From Shewanella putrefaciens (GTDB lineage: Bacteria; Pseudomonadota; Gammaproteobacteria; Enterobacterales; Shewanellaceae), in the NCBI RefSeq assembly GCF_016406305.1, contig NZ_CP066369.1:3986501-4050500 (forward strand): DNA of 64,000 nucleotides, given 5' to 3'. The position numbers and the translations under genes are program-made. Shown one piece after another: positions 40,466 through 49,678 of this stretch. Numbering within the stretch: position 1 is the first letter of the stretch; each line of letters starts with the position of its first letter. The notes under the pieces were generated by a model. The model was not told where the DNA came from. It made no database searches and saw only the letters and a program-made list of their open reading frames with translations.

Positions 40466-40675
40466 ATGCCTTTAACTGTAAACTGCCCTATTTGCAAAAC
40501 GCCAGTCGAATGGAAGCCAGAGTCCGAATTTAAGCCTTTCTGTAGTGAACGCTGTAAACTTATCGATCTCGGAGATTGGGCATCTGAAAAACATGCCATC
40601 CCCGTTAAGTCGGAATTCGATCCCGAGGCATTGGACGAATTTGGCTTCGATGACGATGCCTTCTTTAAGGAATAA
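40466..40675 (+). CDS. yacG: DNA gyrase inhibitor YacG (zinc-binding)
   Basis: A 69-residue zinc protein. The four cysteines are CPIC near residue 7 and a CSERC further on, the YacG zinc knuckle; E. coli YacG binds GyrB and inhibits gyrase. An acidic tail ([11 protein letters not shown]) is typical. ATG at 40466 is used; the frame upstream runs through the tandem repeat. Confidence 0.93.
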   Translation: MPLTVNCPICKTPVEWKPESEFKPFCSERCKLIDLGDWASEKHAIPVKSEFDPEALDEFGFDDDAFFKE

Positions 40676-40714
40676 CCACAGCTAAGCCCAACCCTCTAAG
40701 AGTAAAAGCCCATT

Positions 40715-41128
40715 ATGACTAAACGTGTCCATGTTGCCGTCGGCATTATCCTCAATTCAGCCCAGCAGATTTTACTGGCCAAACGACCAGATCACCTGCA
40801 TCAAGGGGGCAAATGGGAGTTTCCCGGAGGTAAAGTCGAATCGGGCGAAACTGTCACAGAGGCCCTCATCCGCGAGTTAAAAGAAGAAGTGGCACTCGAT
40901 GTCACCTCAAGCGAGCCTTTTATGGCCTTAAGCTATGACTATCCCGATAAACAAGTGTTACTCGATATCCACACTGTCAGCCATTTCTCAGGAGAAGCGC
41001 AAGGACTTGAAGGACAACAAATCGCTTGGGTAAACCAAGGTGATCTTATCGGCTACGATTTCCCCGATGCAAATAAACCCATATTAGACAAGATATTAGA
41101 AAAAGCTTCGCTTGCTGATAACGGATAA
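40715..41128 (+). CDS. mutT: 8-oxo-dGTP diphosphatase MutT
   Basis: MutT removes 8-oxo-dGTP and prevents A:T to C:G errors. It is a 137-residue Nudix protein with the box GGKVESGETVTEALIRELKEEV. It begins VHVAVGIILNS. The last residues (about ADNG) and stop codon read into a family-A repeat (GATAACGGATAACGG), so its C-terminus has been taken from the repeat. It lies downstream of yacG on the same strand. Confidence 0.95.
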   Translation: MTKRVHVAVGIILNSAQQILLAKRPDHLHQGGKWEFPGGKVESGETVTEALIRELKEEVALDVTSSEPFMALSYDYPDKQVLLDIHTVSHFSGEAQGLEGQQIAWVNQGDLIGYDFPDANKPILDKILEKASLADNG

Positions 41129-41270
41129 CGGAACGTTCGCTGGCTCACTCACTGAACGCTTCGCTTACGGTCAAAGCTGAAACGATTACCGCGAGAGCGA
41201 AGCTCGTTCCGTGCCCTGTAAGGCCGCATGCCGTTCCGTAAGCGCAGCGTCCTAGCAGCAAAGCGTCCTA
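41116..41270. repeat. Degenerate family-A repeat after mutT
   Basis: It contains GGATAACGGAACGTTCGCTG, GAGCGAAGCTCGTTCCG and GTAAGCGCAGCGTCCTAGCA. The 47-bp module is absent. Confidence 0.8.
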
Positions 41271-41378
41271 TCTTTACGTGATCCGGCTTACAGCAAATTA
41301 ACAATGGCCTTTTAGAAAATCGTGATTGATGCTTGAATGCAGATTCACCATTCTTTTCTTCGATTTAGAGGGCATATC

Positions 41379-41915
41379 ATGCACAATAATGTTAAAGCAT
41401 TACTCGCCACTACAGCCTTATTTTTTAGCTGTCAGGTATTTGCCAACGGTGGCTGTGGATTTGAAGAACAACAACAGGGCTTGATTGCCACCTGCAGTGA
41501 GGAGAAACAAGAAGTGATTTTAACAGGCATAGTTGAAGCGCAGCATTTAGTCACCGAACTCAATGAATTTGCTGATGGTTATAAAAGCTATCAGGTGGAT
41601 ACTGCGGCTATTCCCCCCCTAAAAAACATTACCGAACCAACGGAAATCATAGTGATCATCGGCACTTGGTGCCCAGATTGTCACCGTGAAACCCCGCGCT
41701 TTATCCGCATAATGGAACAAGTGGCCAACCCCAATATCAAAGTGACTTATATTGGCGTCGATCGCAGCAAGCAAGATCCTGAAGGGCTGGCGGCAAAATA
41801 CGAGTTTAAACGAATCCCCACCTTTATCGTGCAACAACAAGGTAAAGAAATTGGCCGCATTGTTGAGCGCCCAACGGTATCACTCGAACAAGATTTAGCA
41901 GATATATTGAAATAA
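41379..41915 (+). CDS. Periplasmic thioredoxin-fold protein
   Basis: A 178-residue exported protein (signal peptide to about QVFA-NG). The thioredoxin fold has active site W97-C98-P99-D100-C101 (WCPDC) and cis-proline region RIPTFIV. WCPDC is unlike the WCGPC of TrxA and suggests a specialised thiol role. GAGG lies 7 bases before ATG 41379. It stands alone between repeats, and its partner is unknown. Confidence 0.85.
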   Translation: MHNNVKALLATTALFFSCQVFANGGCGFEEQQQGLIATCSEEKQEVILTGIVEAQHLVTELNEFADGYKSYQVDTAAIPPLKNITEPTEIIVIIGTWCPDCHRETPRFIRIMEQVANPNIKVTYIGVDRSKQDPEGLAAKYEFKRIPTFIVQQQGKEIGRIVERPTVSLEQDLADILK

Positions 41916-42286
41916 AGCAGGACGGGCTTAGCCCAGCGAGAACGCTTCGCTTTGCGCTTTTAGCTTTTAAGCCGTCATCCTCGCGTACGACTGCATGGTC
42001 AATTTTATTCCATACAAAATATGACATTTCCACCTTCCATGGTGGTCAGATGCAGGAGTTAGAACTCTTTAATTAGCAAGAGTGCAGGAGCACTTATCGA
42101 TGCGGGGATCCAGCTTTTTACTCACTTCTTTTTAGATGTTTTAACATTCAAGACGTGACTATGGATTCCCGCCTTCACGGGAATGACACCCATGATAGTG
42201 CTGCGATAGAGTCTAGATTCTAGATTCTAGAGCGAGCTTGCGAGCGTCCTAGCAGTTGCGCAGCAACGTCCTAGATTCTAGAAGCA
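41916..42286. repeat. Mosaic repeat between the convergent thioredoxin-fold and gppA genes
   Basis: The order is family-C words (GCAGGACGGGCTTAGCCC); an inverted, diverged copy of the REP/47-bp composite (41973-42114) carrying a ~50-bp insertion (41999-42048) and an 18-bp hairpin insertion; a separate REP hairpin GGATTCCCGCCTTCACGGGA (42163-42187); then CTAGATT units and GCGAGCTTGCGAGC and GTTGCGCAGCAAC hairpins (42205-42285). No gene was seen. Confidence 0.85.
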
Positions 42287-43207
42287 TTAGCTTTCAATTA
42301 TCCGCTGGGCTAACATCACCAATACCCCCTCACGCAGTGCGCCGCCCGATAAGTTCAACTGTTCTATGCTTAATAATTCAAACAGCGCTAATAGGATAGC
42401 AACACCCGCGGCGAAGGTCGGGGCGCGTTCACTGCTTAAACCTAGGATCCCCGAGAGCAACATATCCTCTTGAACGAGAATTTCGGCCTTAAGTTGATTC
42501 AGCACATTGAGAGTAATGGTTTCGGACAGTTTGCGATGCATTAGCACTTCGACCACAGATTGCACCGCACCAGAGGCACCGACAACACAATGCCAGCCAA
42601 GGTCACGCAGTGTCTTTCTATGTTCAGCCAGTGTTGCTAGCACCTGCTGTTTCGCATCATCAAAGTCCAATTGCTGCAGGGGCATATTGCTGAAAAACTG
42701 CCGATTATAGGTAACACTCCCCATTGGCAAACTGGTTTTGAACAAGACTTGATGGCCATCACCAATAATAAACTCAGTACTCGCCCCGCCAATATCGATA
42801 ACTAGGCGGCGCCCTTGCCCACAAGTAGTGGCAACCATACCTTGATAGATAAGCTCGGCTTCACGCATACCCGAAATGATATCAATAGGATGACCCAGCA
42901 GAGGTAACGCTCGCCGATTAAACTCATCGGCATTATTGATACAGCGAAGGGTCGCAGTGGCAATCACAGCGACGTGATCTTGATGAATTTTGTGTTGGGC
43001 TAACATCTGCGCAAACATGCTAAGACAATCGAGGCCACGTTGCATAACCTCTTGATTTAGCGTGCCGTCCTCGTCAATACCTTCGGCTAATCTCACCTTA
43101 CGCTTATACTTAGCAATAATATGAGGCTGACCACCTTTTGTTTTGGCGATCAGCATATTAAAGCTATTGGAGCCTAGTGTAATGGCGGCATAAGCGGGTG
43201 TTGGCAT
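42287..43207 (-). CDS. gppA: Short Ppx/GppA-family phosphatase
   Basis: A 306-residue actin-fold enzyme. Motifs: GSNSFNMLIA at the N-terminus, ATATLRC, EAELIYQGM and the phosphate loop VIDIGGASTEFIIG, with a C-terminal LSGGALREGV. E. coli GppA (pppGpp phosphatase/exopolyphosphatase) has about 494 residues; this form ends after the phosphatase domains and lacks the C-terminal HD-like domain. Its ATG follows the rhlB stop codon directly (TAAATG), so the two are cotranscribed and probably coupled. Confidence 0.88.
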   Translation of the reverse strand: MPTPAYAAITLGSNSFNMLIAKTKGGQPHIIAKYKRKVRLAEGIDEDGTLNQEVMQRGLDCLSMFAQMLAQHKIHQDHVAVIATATLRCINNADEFNRRALPLLGHPIDIISGMREAELIYQGMVATTCGQGRRLVIDIGGASTEFIIGDGHQVLFKTSLPMGSVTYNRQFFSNMPLQQLDFDDAKQQVLATLAEHRKTLRDLGWHCVVGASGAVQSVVEVLMHRKLSETITLNVLNQLKAEILVQEDMLLSGILGLSSERAPTFAAGVAILLALFELLSIEQLNLSGGALREGVLVMLAQRIIES

Positions 43208-44527
43208 TTACGAATGTCTACGCGTCCTGTCATGGCGAGGTGGACGTCCACCACTACGATGGGCACCTTGGGGACGACCCGCTCCAGAACGCTCACGTAA
43301 ATTACGCGTGCCACTGGGGTGCTTACGATGGATCTTAACGGGTTGTGGAATATCATCGAGCAGCGCCGCACTATCGTAATTACTCACAGGAATGGAGTGA
43401 TTAATATAGCTTTCAATCGCCGGCAAGTTCAGTGCATATTCTTCACAGGCAAAACTGATAGATACCCCTTTGTTACCTGCGCGGCCAGTACGACCGATAC
43501 GGTGTACATAATCCTCACAATCATCAGGTAAATCATAGTTATAGACATGGGATACATCAGAAATATGCAAGCCACGGGCTGCAACATCAGTTGCAACTAA
43601 GATATCTAACTGGCCACTGGTAAACTGCTCAAGAATACGAATACGTTTCTTCTGTGGCACATCACCGGTTAATAATCCTACACGGTGACCATCACCCTCA
43701 AGCCAAGACCATAAATTTTCACAGCTGTGCTTAGTGTTTGAAAAAACGATGGCTTTTTCAGGCCAATCCTCTTCAATCAAGGTCAATAGCAAACGCATCT
43801 TCTCTTCTTGGGAAGGATAGAAGATTTCTTCTTTGATGTTTTTTGAAGTTTTTTCTTCGGGGGCAATCTCAACCTTAACCGGATCATTCATATGATCGTA
43901 GGCCAGTTCCTGCACCTTCATAGATAAGGTCGCCGAGAACAGCATATTCAGGCGCTTATTCGCCTCAGGCATACGTCTAAAGAGAAAACGTATATCTTTG
44001 ATAAAGCCTAAATCGAACATCCGATCCGCTTCATCTAATACCACAGCCTGAATCGAATTGAGGCCGATAATCCCTTGGCGAACGTAGTCAATAATACGGC
44101 CTGTGGTACCAATCAGGATATCCACGCCTTGATCGAGCACCTTACGCTGCACGTCATAACTCTCGCCACCGTACACAATCCCCACCTTCAAATGGGTATG
44201 TTTAGCCAGCAGAATCGCGTCTTTAGCGATCTGGATAGCCAGTTCACGGGTCGGCGCCATGATAATGGCACGGGGTTGATTTAGCTGACGACCTTCAGGG
44301 ATCGGGGTCGATAATAAATGGTTAAATGTAGCAACCAAAAACGCCATTGTTTTGCCAGTACCCGTTTGGGCCTGACCAGCGATATCTTTTGATTGAAGTA
44401 ATACGGGTAATGATAACGCCTGGATTGGCGTACAAAATTCAAAGCCGTTTTCTGCAAGAGCCTGTTTTACCTCTGGATGTAGAGGAAGGTCGGCAAATTT
44501 TTGGGTAGATAAATGTGTTTCGCTCAT
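43208..44527 (-). CDS. rhlB: DEAD-box RNA helicase RhlB
   Basis: RhlB unwinds RNA for the degradosome. It has 439 residues from ATG 44527. The helicase core has Q motif [11 protein letters not shown], Walker [13 protein letters not shown] as [11 protein letters not shown] and HRIGRTGR. An Arg-rich tail (about 395-439) follows. The order gppA-rhlB-trxA-rho matches E. coli, with rhlB divergent from trxA. Confidence 0.95.
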   Translation of the reverse strand: MSETHLSTQKFADLPLHPEVKQALAENGFEFCTPIQALSLPVLLQSKDIAGQAQTGTGKTMAFLVATFNHLLSTPIPEGRQLNQPRAIIMAPTRELAIQIAKDAILLAKHTHLKVGIVYGGESYDVQRKVLDQGVDILIGTTGRIIDYVRQGIIGLNSIQAVVLDEADRMFDLGFIKDIRFLFRRMPEANKRLNMLFSATLSMKVQELAYDHMNDPVKVEIAPEEKTSKNIKEEIFYPSQEEKMRLLLTLIEEDWPEKAIVFSNTKHSCENLWSWLEGDGHRVGLLTGDVPQKKRIRILEQFTSGQLDILVATDVAARGLHISDVSHVYNYDLPDDCEDYVHRIGRTGRAGNKGVSISFACEEYALNLPAIESYINHSIPVSNYDSAALLDDIPQPVKIHRKHPSGTRNLRERSGAGRPQGAHRSGGRPPRHDRTRRHS

Positions 44528-44679
44528 AGCGCAAGCATACCATTTGGGGTTGCAATAAGATACTCGATCGTTTGAAATAGCCACATTGTAAAAAGGTAAC
44601 TTGAAAAGCTATTTTTCAACCCCAATATACATGGTAAGCCATTAACAAACCAGCAATGGCAACCAAACTGGAGAACATC

Positions 44680-45006
44680 ATGAGCGATAAAATTATATAC
44701 CTGAGTGACGACAGCTTCGAAAACGACGTATTAAAGTCTGATTTACCAGTATTGGTAGACTTCTGGGCTGAGTGGTGTGGTCCTTGTAAAATGATCGCTC
44801 CAATCCTTGATGACGTAGCTGAAGAGTACGCAGGTCGTGTCACTATCGCTAAATTAAACGTTGATCAAAACAATGTTTCTCCTGCGAAATACGGTGTTCG
44901 TGGTATCCCAACTTTACTGTTATTCAAGAACGGTGAATTGGCGGCCACTAAAGTTGGCGCATTATCTAAAACTCAATTAAAAGAGTTTATCGACGCACAA
45001 ATCTAA
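44680..45006 (+). CDS. trxA: Thioredoxin 1
   Basis: The main cytoplasmic dithiol reductant, 108 residues, with active site WCGPC (C33/C36) and cis-Pro in [12 protein letters not shown] 44680 has GGAG 7 bases upstream. It lies between the divergent rhlB and downstream rho, with its own hairpin at 45029-45060. Confidence 0.97.
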   Translation: MSDKIIYLSDDSFENDVLKSDLPVLVDFWAEWCGPCKMIAPILDDVAEEYAGRVTIAKLNVDQNNVSPAKYGVRGIPTLLLFKNGELAATKVGALSKTQLKEFIDAQI

Positions 45007-45028
45007 TTTGTTGTCGTATTGAGTGACC

Positions 45029-45060
45029 TCCGGCACAGGCTATAAATTAATTGTGCCGGA
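45029..45060 (+). terminator. Hairpin between trxA and rho
   Basis: A perfect 9-bp inverted repeat TCCGGCACA / TGTGCCGGA with a 14-base loop. No T-run follows, so it may be a Rho-linked terminator or the start of an attenuating leader before rho rather than an intrinsic terminator. Confidence 0.5.
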
Positions 45061-45218
45061 ATCCCCCTAAATTTCTGGACGCCCCGCTTTGTTAGTGCTA
45101 CTTTAATAACCAGATTCTTTCTAACTAAACCACTTCTCGCTCGTCAATCACTATCCTGAATCACAAACTTTACTGATTGATCGCGGTAAGCTTTGTCGCG
45201 TAACACAAGACCCCCAAA

Positions 45219-46484
45219 ATGAACTTAACTGAATTAAAAGACACGCCGATATCCGACCTAGTCTCGCTAGCCGAAAATATGAAACTCGAAAATATGGCCC
45301 GCGCTCGTAAGCAGGACATTATTTTCTCAATCCTTAAAGCCCACGCCAAAAGTGGAGAAGACATTTTCGGTGGTGGTGTATTAGAAATACTCCAAGACGG
45401 TTTCGGCTTCTTACGCAGCTCAGACGGTTCTTATTTAGCCGGACCAGACGATATTTACGTCTCACCAAGCCAAATTCGCCGCTTCAACATGCGAACGGGT
45501 GACACCATTTTTGGTAAAATCCGTCCACCCAAAGAAGGTGAGCGTTATTTTGCCCTGTTGAAAGTCAATGAAGTTAACTTCGATAAACCAGAAAACTCCC
45601 GTAATAAAATCCTCTTTGAAAACTTAACCCCACTCCACGCAGAAGAACGTATGCGTATGGAGCGCGGCAATGGCTCAACTGAAGATATCACTGCCCGTAT
45701 TCTGGATTTATGCTCGCCAATCGGCAAAGGTCAACGTGGTTTGATTGTTGCGCCACCAAAAGCCGGTAAAACCTTATTACTGCAAAACATCGCTCAATCC
45801 ATTACCTATAACAACCCTGAAGTCGTGTTGATGGTATTGCTGATCGATGAACGCCCAGAAGAAGTGACCGAGATGCAACGCCTAGTTAAGGGTGAAGTGA
45901 TCGCATCTACCTTCGATGAGCCAGCCAGCCGTCACGTACAAGTGGCTGAAATGGTGATTGAAAAGGCTAAACGCCTCGTAGAACACAAGAAAGATGTGGT
46001 GATCCTGCTCGACTCTATCACTCGTCTAGCCCGCGCCTATAACACTGTGATTCCTTCATCGGGCAAAGTGTTAACCGGTGGTGTGGATGCTAACGCCCTG
46101 CACCGTCCAAAACGTTTCTTCGGTGCTGCACGTAACATCGAACACGGCGGCAGCTTAACCATTATCGCCACCGCATTGGTCGATACGGGTTCTAAGATGG
46201 ACGAAGTGATCTACGAAGAATTCAAAGGTACAGGTAACCAAGAGCTGCATCTGTCACGTAAAGCGGCAGAAAAGCGCGTGTTCCCAGCCATTGACTTCAA
46301 CCGCAGCGGTACGCGTCGTGAAGAAAAGCTCACCAATCAAGATGAGCTACAAAAAATGTGGATCCTGCGTAAGATCTTAAATCCTATGGATGAAGTCAGC
46401 GCAATGGAATTCTTAATTGATAAATTGGCTATGACCAAAACCAATGAAGAGTTCTTTACTGCTATGAAACGCGCTAAGTCTTAA
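45219..46484 (+). CDS. rho: Transcription termination factor Rho
   Basis: A hexameric RNA-dependent ATPase and helicase that ends transcription. It has 421 residues (E. coli 419). The N-terminal [19 protein letters not shown] is followed by an RNA-binding cold-shock-like domain (about 50-120), then the ATPase with P-loop [19 protein letters not shown] and the C-terminal Q/R loop [12 protein letters not shown] 212-bp leader precedes it; Rho autoregulates in E. coli by attenuation here. Confidence 0.98.
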   Translation: MNLTELKDTPISDLVSLAENMKLENMARARKQDIIFSILKAHAKSGEDIFGGGVLEILQDGFGFLRSSDGSYLAGPDDIYVSPSQIRRFNMRTGDTIFGKIRPPKEGERYFALLKVNEVNFDKPENSRNKILFENLTPLHAEERMRMERGNGSTEDITARILDLCSPIGKGQRGLIVAPPKAGKTLLLQNIAQSITYNNPEVVLMVLLIDERPEEVTEMQRLVKGEVIASTFDEPASRHVQVAEMVIEKAKRLVEHKKDVVILLDSITRLARAYNTVIPSSGKVLTGGVDANALHRPKRFFGAARNIEHGGSLTIIATALVDTGSKMDEVIYEEFKGTGNQELHLSRKAAEKRVFPAIDFNRSGTRREEKLTNQDELQKMWILRKILNPMDEVSAMEFLIDKLAMTKTNEEFFTAMKRAKS

Positions 46485-46498
46485 TCTTCGCGAGTCGC

Positions 46499-46528
46499 TA
46501 AAAAAAGCCGCATGATGCGGCTTTTTTG
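46499..46528. terminator. Bidirectional terminator between rho and the LysR gene
   Basis: AAAAAAGCCGCA, TGA, TGCGGCTTTTTT with A and T runs on both sides, between convergent genes. Confidence 0.88.
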
Positions 46529-46532
46529 TTAT

Positions 46533-47459
46533 CTAAGATTTTTTTACTGCCAATATTTTACCTAAGCTTTTACTCAAAGCCTGTGTGCGTTGCCGCAGCA
46601 TTTCCCGCAACAATAAGACGACAGGCGTGACATGCTCCCGCCCAGGGCACACTAAGTACAAATTGACCGACTCGCCACGATATTCGGGCAATAAGGGCAC
46701 TAAACGCCCTGCCATAATATCCTCTGCCAAATCTAAGCTCGACTTAAACACCAGCCCCTTTCCCGCTACCGCCCAGCGGCGCGCAATTTCAGCATCATTG
46801 GCACTACGATTCCCCGTGACGCGGACTTTGCATTCCTGGCCATCACGCTCAAATTGCCATTGGTCGTGAGTTCGATCATCTAACTTATAAAACAAGCAAT
46901 TATGCTGTGTCAGTTGTTCTAATGTCTCAGGTTTACCAAACTTGGCAAGGTATTCTGGCGATGCACATAGCACTCTGTCGGCACTGCAAATCGGAAAGGC
47001 TACTTGATTAGAATCCTGCGGCTTACCATAGCGCACTGCCACATCAATTTTATCGTGGTAAAAACTGCTGATATTGTCGCCCAAATGCAAACGTACTTGC
47101 AGCTGTGGAAAATCTAGGAGGAAGTCATCAAGCCAAGGGACGAATAAGTTTCGCCCAAAGTCTGATGAAACCGACAGGCTTAAGGTGCCAGAGACCTTAC
47201 CTTTATCGCTGGCGATCGCCTGCTCTCCAAGGGCGAGATCACTTAAGGCGCGGCGACAATGGATTAGGTAACGCTCACCTTGAGCGGTTAATCTAAGGCT
47301 GCGGGTTGTGCGCACAAATAGGCTGGTATCAAGCTGTTTTTCAAGGCGTTTAATCGCTGCGCTCGCTGAAGCAGCAGATAGGTCCATTTCGGCCGCTGCG
47401 GCCGAAATACTGCCGCAATCGGCAACGCGAACAAATAAGGCGAGATCATTAAGCAACAT
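46533..47459 (-). CDS. LysR-family transcriptional regulator
   Basis: A 308-residue LTTR: winged helix (about 1-60, LNDLALFVRVADCGSISAAAAEMDLS) and substrate-binding domain (about 90-295). ATG at 47459 fits the family; the frame has three further codons upstream. It is divergent from the oxidoreductase at 47579 with 119 bp between, the usual arrangement for LTTR control of a neighbour. Confidence 0.9.
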   Translation of the reverse strand: MLLNDLALFVRVADCGSISAAAAEMDLSAASASAAIKRLEKQLDTSLFVRTTRSLRLTAQGERYLIHCRRALSDLALGEQAIASDKGKVSGTLSLSVSSDFGRNLFVPWLDDFLLDFPQLQVRLHLGDNISSFYHDKIDVAVRYGKPQDSNQVAFPICSADRVLCASPEYLAKFGKPETLEQLTQHNCLFYKLDDRTHDQWQFERDGQECKVRVTGNRSANDAEIARRWAVAGKGLVFKSSLDLAEDIMAGRLVPLLPEYRGESVNLYLVCPGREHVTPVVLLLREMLRQRTQALSKSLGKILAVKKS

Positions 47460-47578
47460 GATTATCAAATTTCCTTTGAAAAAATTACAAACTTTACCCC
47501 GTTTATCTAAAGGTTAATATTTCACACAATGGTGCTCAATGACAAGTGACAGACATGAGTCGCCAGTGAGGAATGATT

Positions 47579-48601
47579 ATGAGAGCCGTAGGTTACCAAA
47601 CAGCAGGCGCAGTCGATGCGCATAATGCATTAGAAAACATCACATTAGCCAAACCAACTCCAACGGATTTTGATTTGTTAGTCGAGGTTAAGGCCATATC
47701 GGTTAACCCCGTTGATACCAAGATCCGCGCATCAAGCTCAGCGCCTGCTGGGGAGTATAAAATCCTCGGTTGGGATGCCGTTGGCGTTGTAAAAGCTATC
47801 GGGGACAAAGTCAGCCTATTTAAGGTAGGCGATGAAGTTTGGTATGCCGGCGATATTAGCCGCAGTGGTAGTTATGCCGAATATCAGTTAGTGGATGAGC
47901 GCATTGTCGGCCATAAACCGCAAACCTTAAGCAACGCACAGGCGGCAGCCTTACCCTTAACCAGTATCACGGCTTGGGAATTGCTGTTTGACCGTTTAGG
48001 TCTACCACAGGATGGCTCCGCCACGGATGCACGTATTTTAATTATCGGTGCCGCAGGTGGTGTGGGTTCGATTATCACTCAACTGGCGGTCAAATTGACT
48101 GGAGCAGAGGTTATCGGTACCGCATCACGGCCAGAATCAGCAACTTGGGTGCAAACCTTAGGTGCCGATGCAGTGATTAATCACAATAAACCCCTCTCGG
48201 AAGAGCTGGCTAAGCTCGATATTGCCGATGTCACCCATGTGATTAGCCTGACCCAAACCGATAAGCACTTTGACGAAATTGTAAAAGTGCTCAAACCACA
48301 AGGAAAACTGGCACTGATTGATGATCCGGTAGCCCCGTTAGATGTGATGAAGCTTAAGCGTAAAAGCCTGTCGCTGCATTGGGAGCTGATGTTTACCCGC
48401 AGCCTGTATCAAACCGAGGATATGATTGCCCAGCACCATCTACTCAATCGCATTGCAGAGCTTATCGATACCGGCAAAGTAAAAAGCACCTTTGGTGAGC
48501 ATTACGGCACGATTAATGCGCAAAACTTGCTAAAGGCCCATGCACAAATTGAGTCGGGCAAAGCGATTGGTAAAATTGTGCTTGAGGGATTTAGCCAATG
48601 A
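47579..48601 (+). CDS. MDR-type quinone/zinc-family alcohol dehydrogenase
   Basis: A 340-residue medium-chain oxidoreductase. It has the N-terminal GroES-like fold (AVSVNPVDTKIR-type motif), the Rossmann fold with IGAAGGVGSI, and no clear catalytic zinc cysteine cluster. It is similar to zinc-binding ADH/YogA-type proteins that reduce quinones or enones. The second ATG (47579) is chosen since GAGGA lies 6 bases before it. It overlaps the next gene by 4 bases (ATGA), so coupling is likely. Confidence 0.87.
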   Translation: MRAVGYQTAGAVDAHNALENITLAKPTPTDFDLLVEVKAISVNPVDTKIRASSSAPAGEYKILGWDAVGVVKAIGDKVSLFKVGDEVWYAGDISRSGSYAEYQLVDERIVGHKPQTLSNAQAAALPLTSITAWELLFDRLGLPQDGSATDARILIIGAAGGVGSIITQLAVKLTGAEVIGTASRPESATWVQTLGADAVINHNKPLSEELAKLDIADVTHVISLTQTDKHFDEIVKVLKPQGKLALIDDPVAPLDVMKLKRKSLSLHWELMFTRSLYQTEDMIAQHHLLNRIAELIDTGKVKSTFGEHYGTINAQNLLKAHAQIESGKAIGKIVLEGFSQ

Positions 48602-48882
48602 AAATCACGGTTTTTGCGCAAATCCAAGCGCATTCAGGCCAGAGTGATTCACTCTTTAAAGTCCTCAAACAACTGGTAAGTGACACCCACACCGAGGCAG
48701 GTTGTTTGGAGTATACGCTGCATCATTCTTTAGATAATGCTAATCAGTTTTGGATGTATGAAGTGTGGCGATCACAAGCGGCGATTGATGCACATATGGC
48801 AAGCCATCACTTTAATGCCTTTGTCGTCGCTTCCGAAGCGTTAGTGGAAAAAGTCGAGATCCATAAGAGTTATGCTTGCTAA
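48598..48882 (+). CDS. Antibiotic-biosynthesis-monooxygenase-fold (quinol monooxygenase-like) protein
   Basis: A 94-residue ABM-fold protein like YgiN (quinol monooxygenase), with the typical TEAGCLEYTLHHSLDNANQFWMYEVWRS pattern divided over the middle (TEAGCLEY; FWMYEVWR). It may work with the MDR quinone reductase it overlaps. The LysR gene upstream may sense the same compound, which is unknown. YgiN-MdaB in E. coli is a similar quinone pairing. Confidence 0.85.
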   Translation: MKITVFAQIQAHSGQSDSLFKVLKQLVSDTHTEAGCLEYTLHHSLDNANQFWMYEVWRSQAAIDAHMASHHFNAFVVASEALVEKVEIHKSYAC

Positions 48883-48893
48883 CGTCATTAACA

Positions 48894-48920
48894 AAAAAGC
48901 GCCAAACTTGGCGCTTTTTA
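48894..48920. terminator. Bidirectional terminator between the ABM gene and frdB
   Basis: AAAAAGCGCCAA, AC, TTGGCGCTTTTT between two convergent genes. Confidence 0.87.
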
Positions 48921-48946
48921 TTTTAAAATCAAAGCAATAAAATTTA

Positions 48947-49678
48947 TTAAACCAATGTCATTGCCATTTTACGGCGCAGATAGGCGATTTGTTGCATATG
49001 GGGTAAATCCTTAGGGCAGTTATCCTGACATCCAAGTAAGGTCATACAACCAAAGACCCCATCCTGATTACCGATCACATGGTAAAAATCCTCTGCTGTG
49101 CGGGCGTCACGACTATCCATCTCGAAACGGGCAATTTTCATCATGCCCACTGCACCAACAAAAGTTTCACGCATTTGTTTAGTCGCACAGGCTGAAACAC
49201 ACACACCGCACTCAACACAGCGCTCTAGCTCATACAGGCGTGCAGCTTCGTCTGGGTCCATAGGATCTTCTAGGCGATGCACGCTTATATCATTGGCCTT
49301 AGGATGTAACCACAGCTTTAAGCGTTCGGCTAATTCACGCATAAACTTACCCGTGTTAACCGAGAGATCACCAATCAACTCAAAGCCAGGTAGCGGCATA
49401 AGAGTAATTTCACCCTTAGGGTATTTAGCGGTTAAGGTGCGGCAAGCCAACGTTGGGAAGCCGTTGATCACCATAGCGCAGCTACCGCAAATACCGGCGC
49501 GGCAAACAAAATCAAACTGCAGGGAAGTATCTTGTTCTTCCCTGAGTTTATTCAGGGCGATAAATACTGTCATCCCAGGGGTTTCAGTTAACTGATAACG
49601 CACCATTTTCGGCTTATCGTTTGGCTCCTGCGGATCATAACGAAAGATATTAAAGGTGAGCGTGCGACCTTGGCTCAT
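48947..49678 (-). CDS. frdB: Fumarate reductase iron-sulfur subunit
   Basis: A 243-residue subunit passing electrons from cytochrome b to the flavoprotein. Cysteines: [2Fe-2S] C59, C64, C67, C79; the ferredoxin domain has C154, C157, C160, C164, C211, C217, C221 for the [4Fe-4S]/[3Fe-4S] centres. It is similar to Wolinella FrdB (239). ATG overlaps the frdA stop codon by one base. Last gene of frdC2-C1-A-B. Confidence 0.95.
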   Translation of the reverse strand: MSQGRTLTFNIFRYDPQEPNDKPKMVRYQLTETPGMTVFIALNKLREEQDTSLQFDFVCRAGICGSCAMVINGFPTLACRTLTAKYPKGEITLMPLPGFELIGDLSVNTGKFMRELAERLKLWLHPKANDISVHRLEDPMDPDEAARLYELERCVECGVCVSACATKQMRETFVGAVGMMKIARFEMDSRDARTAEDFYHVIGNQDGVFGCMTLLGCQDNCPKDLPHMQQIAYLRRKMAMTLV

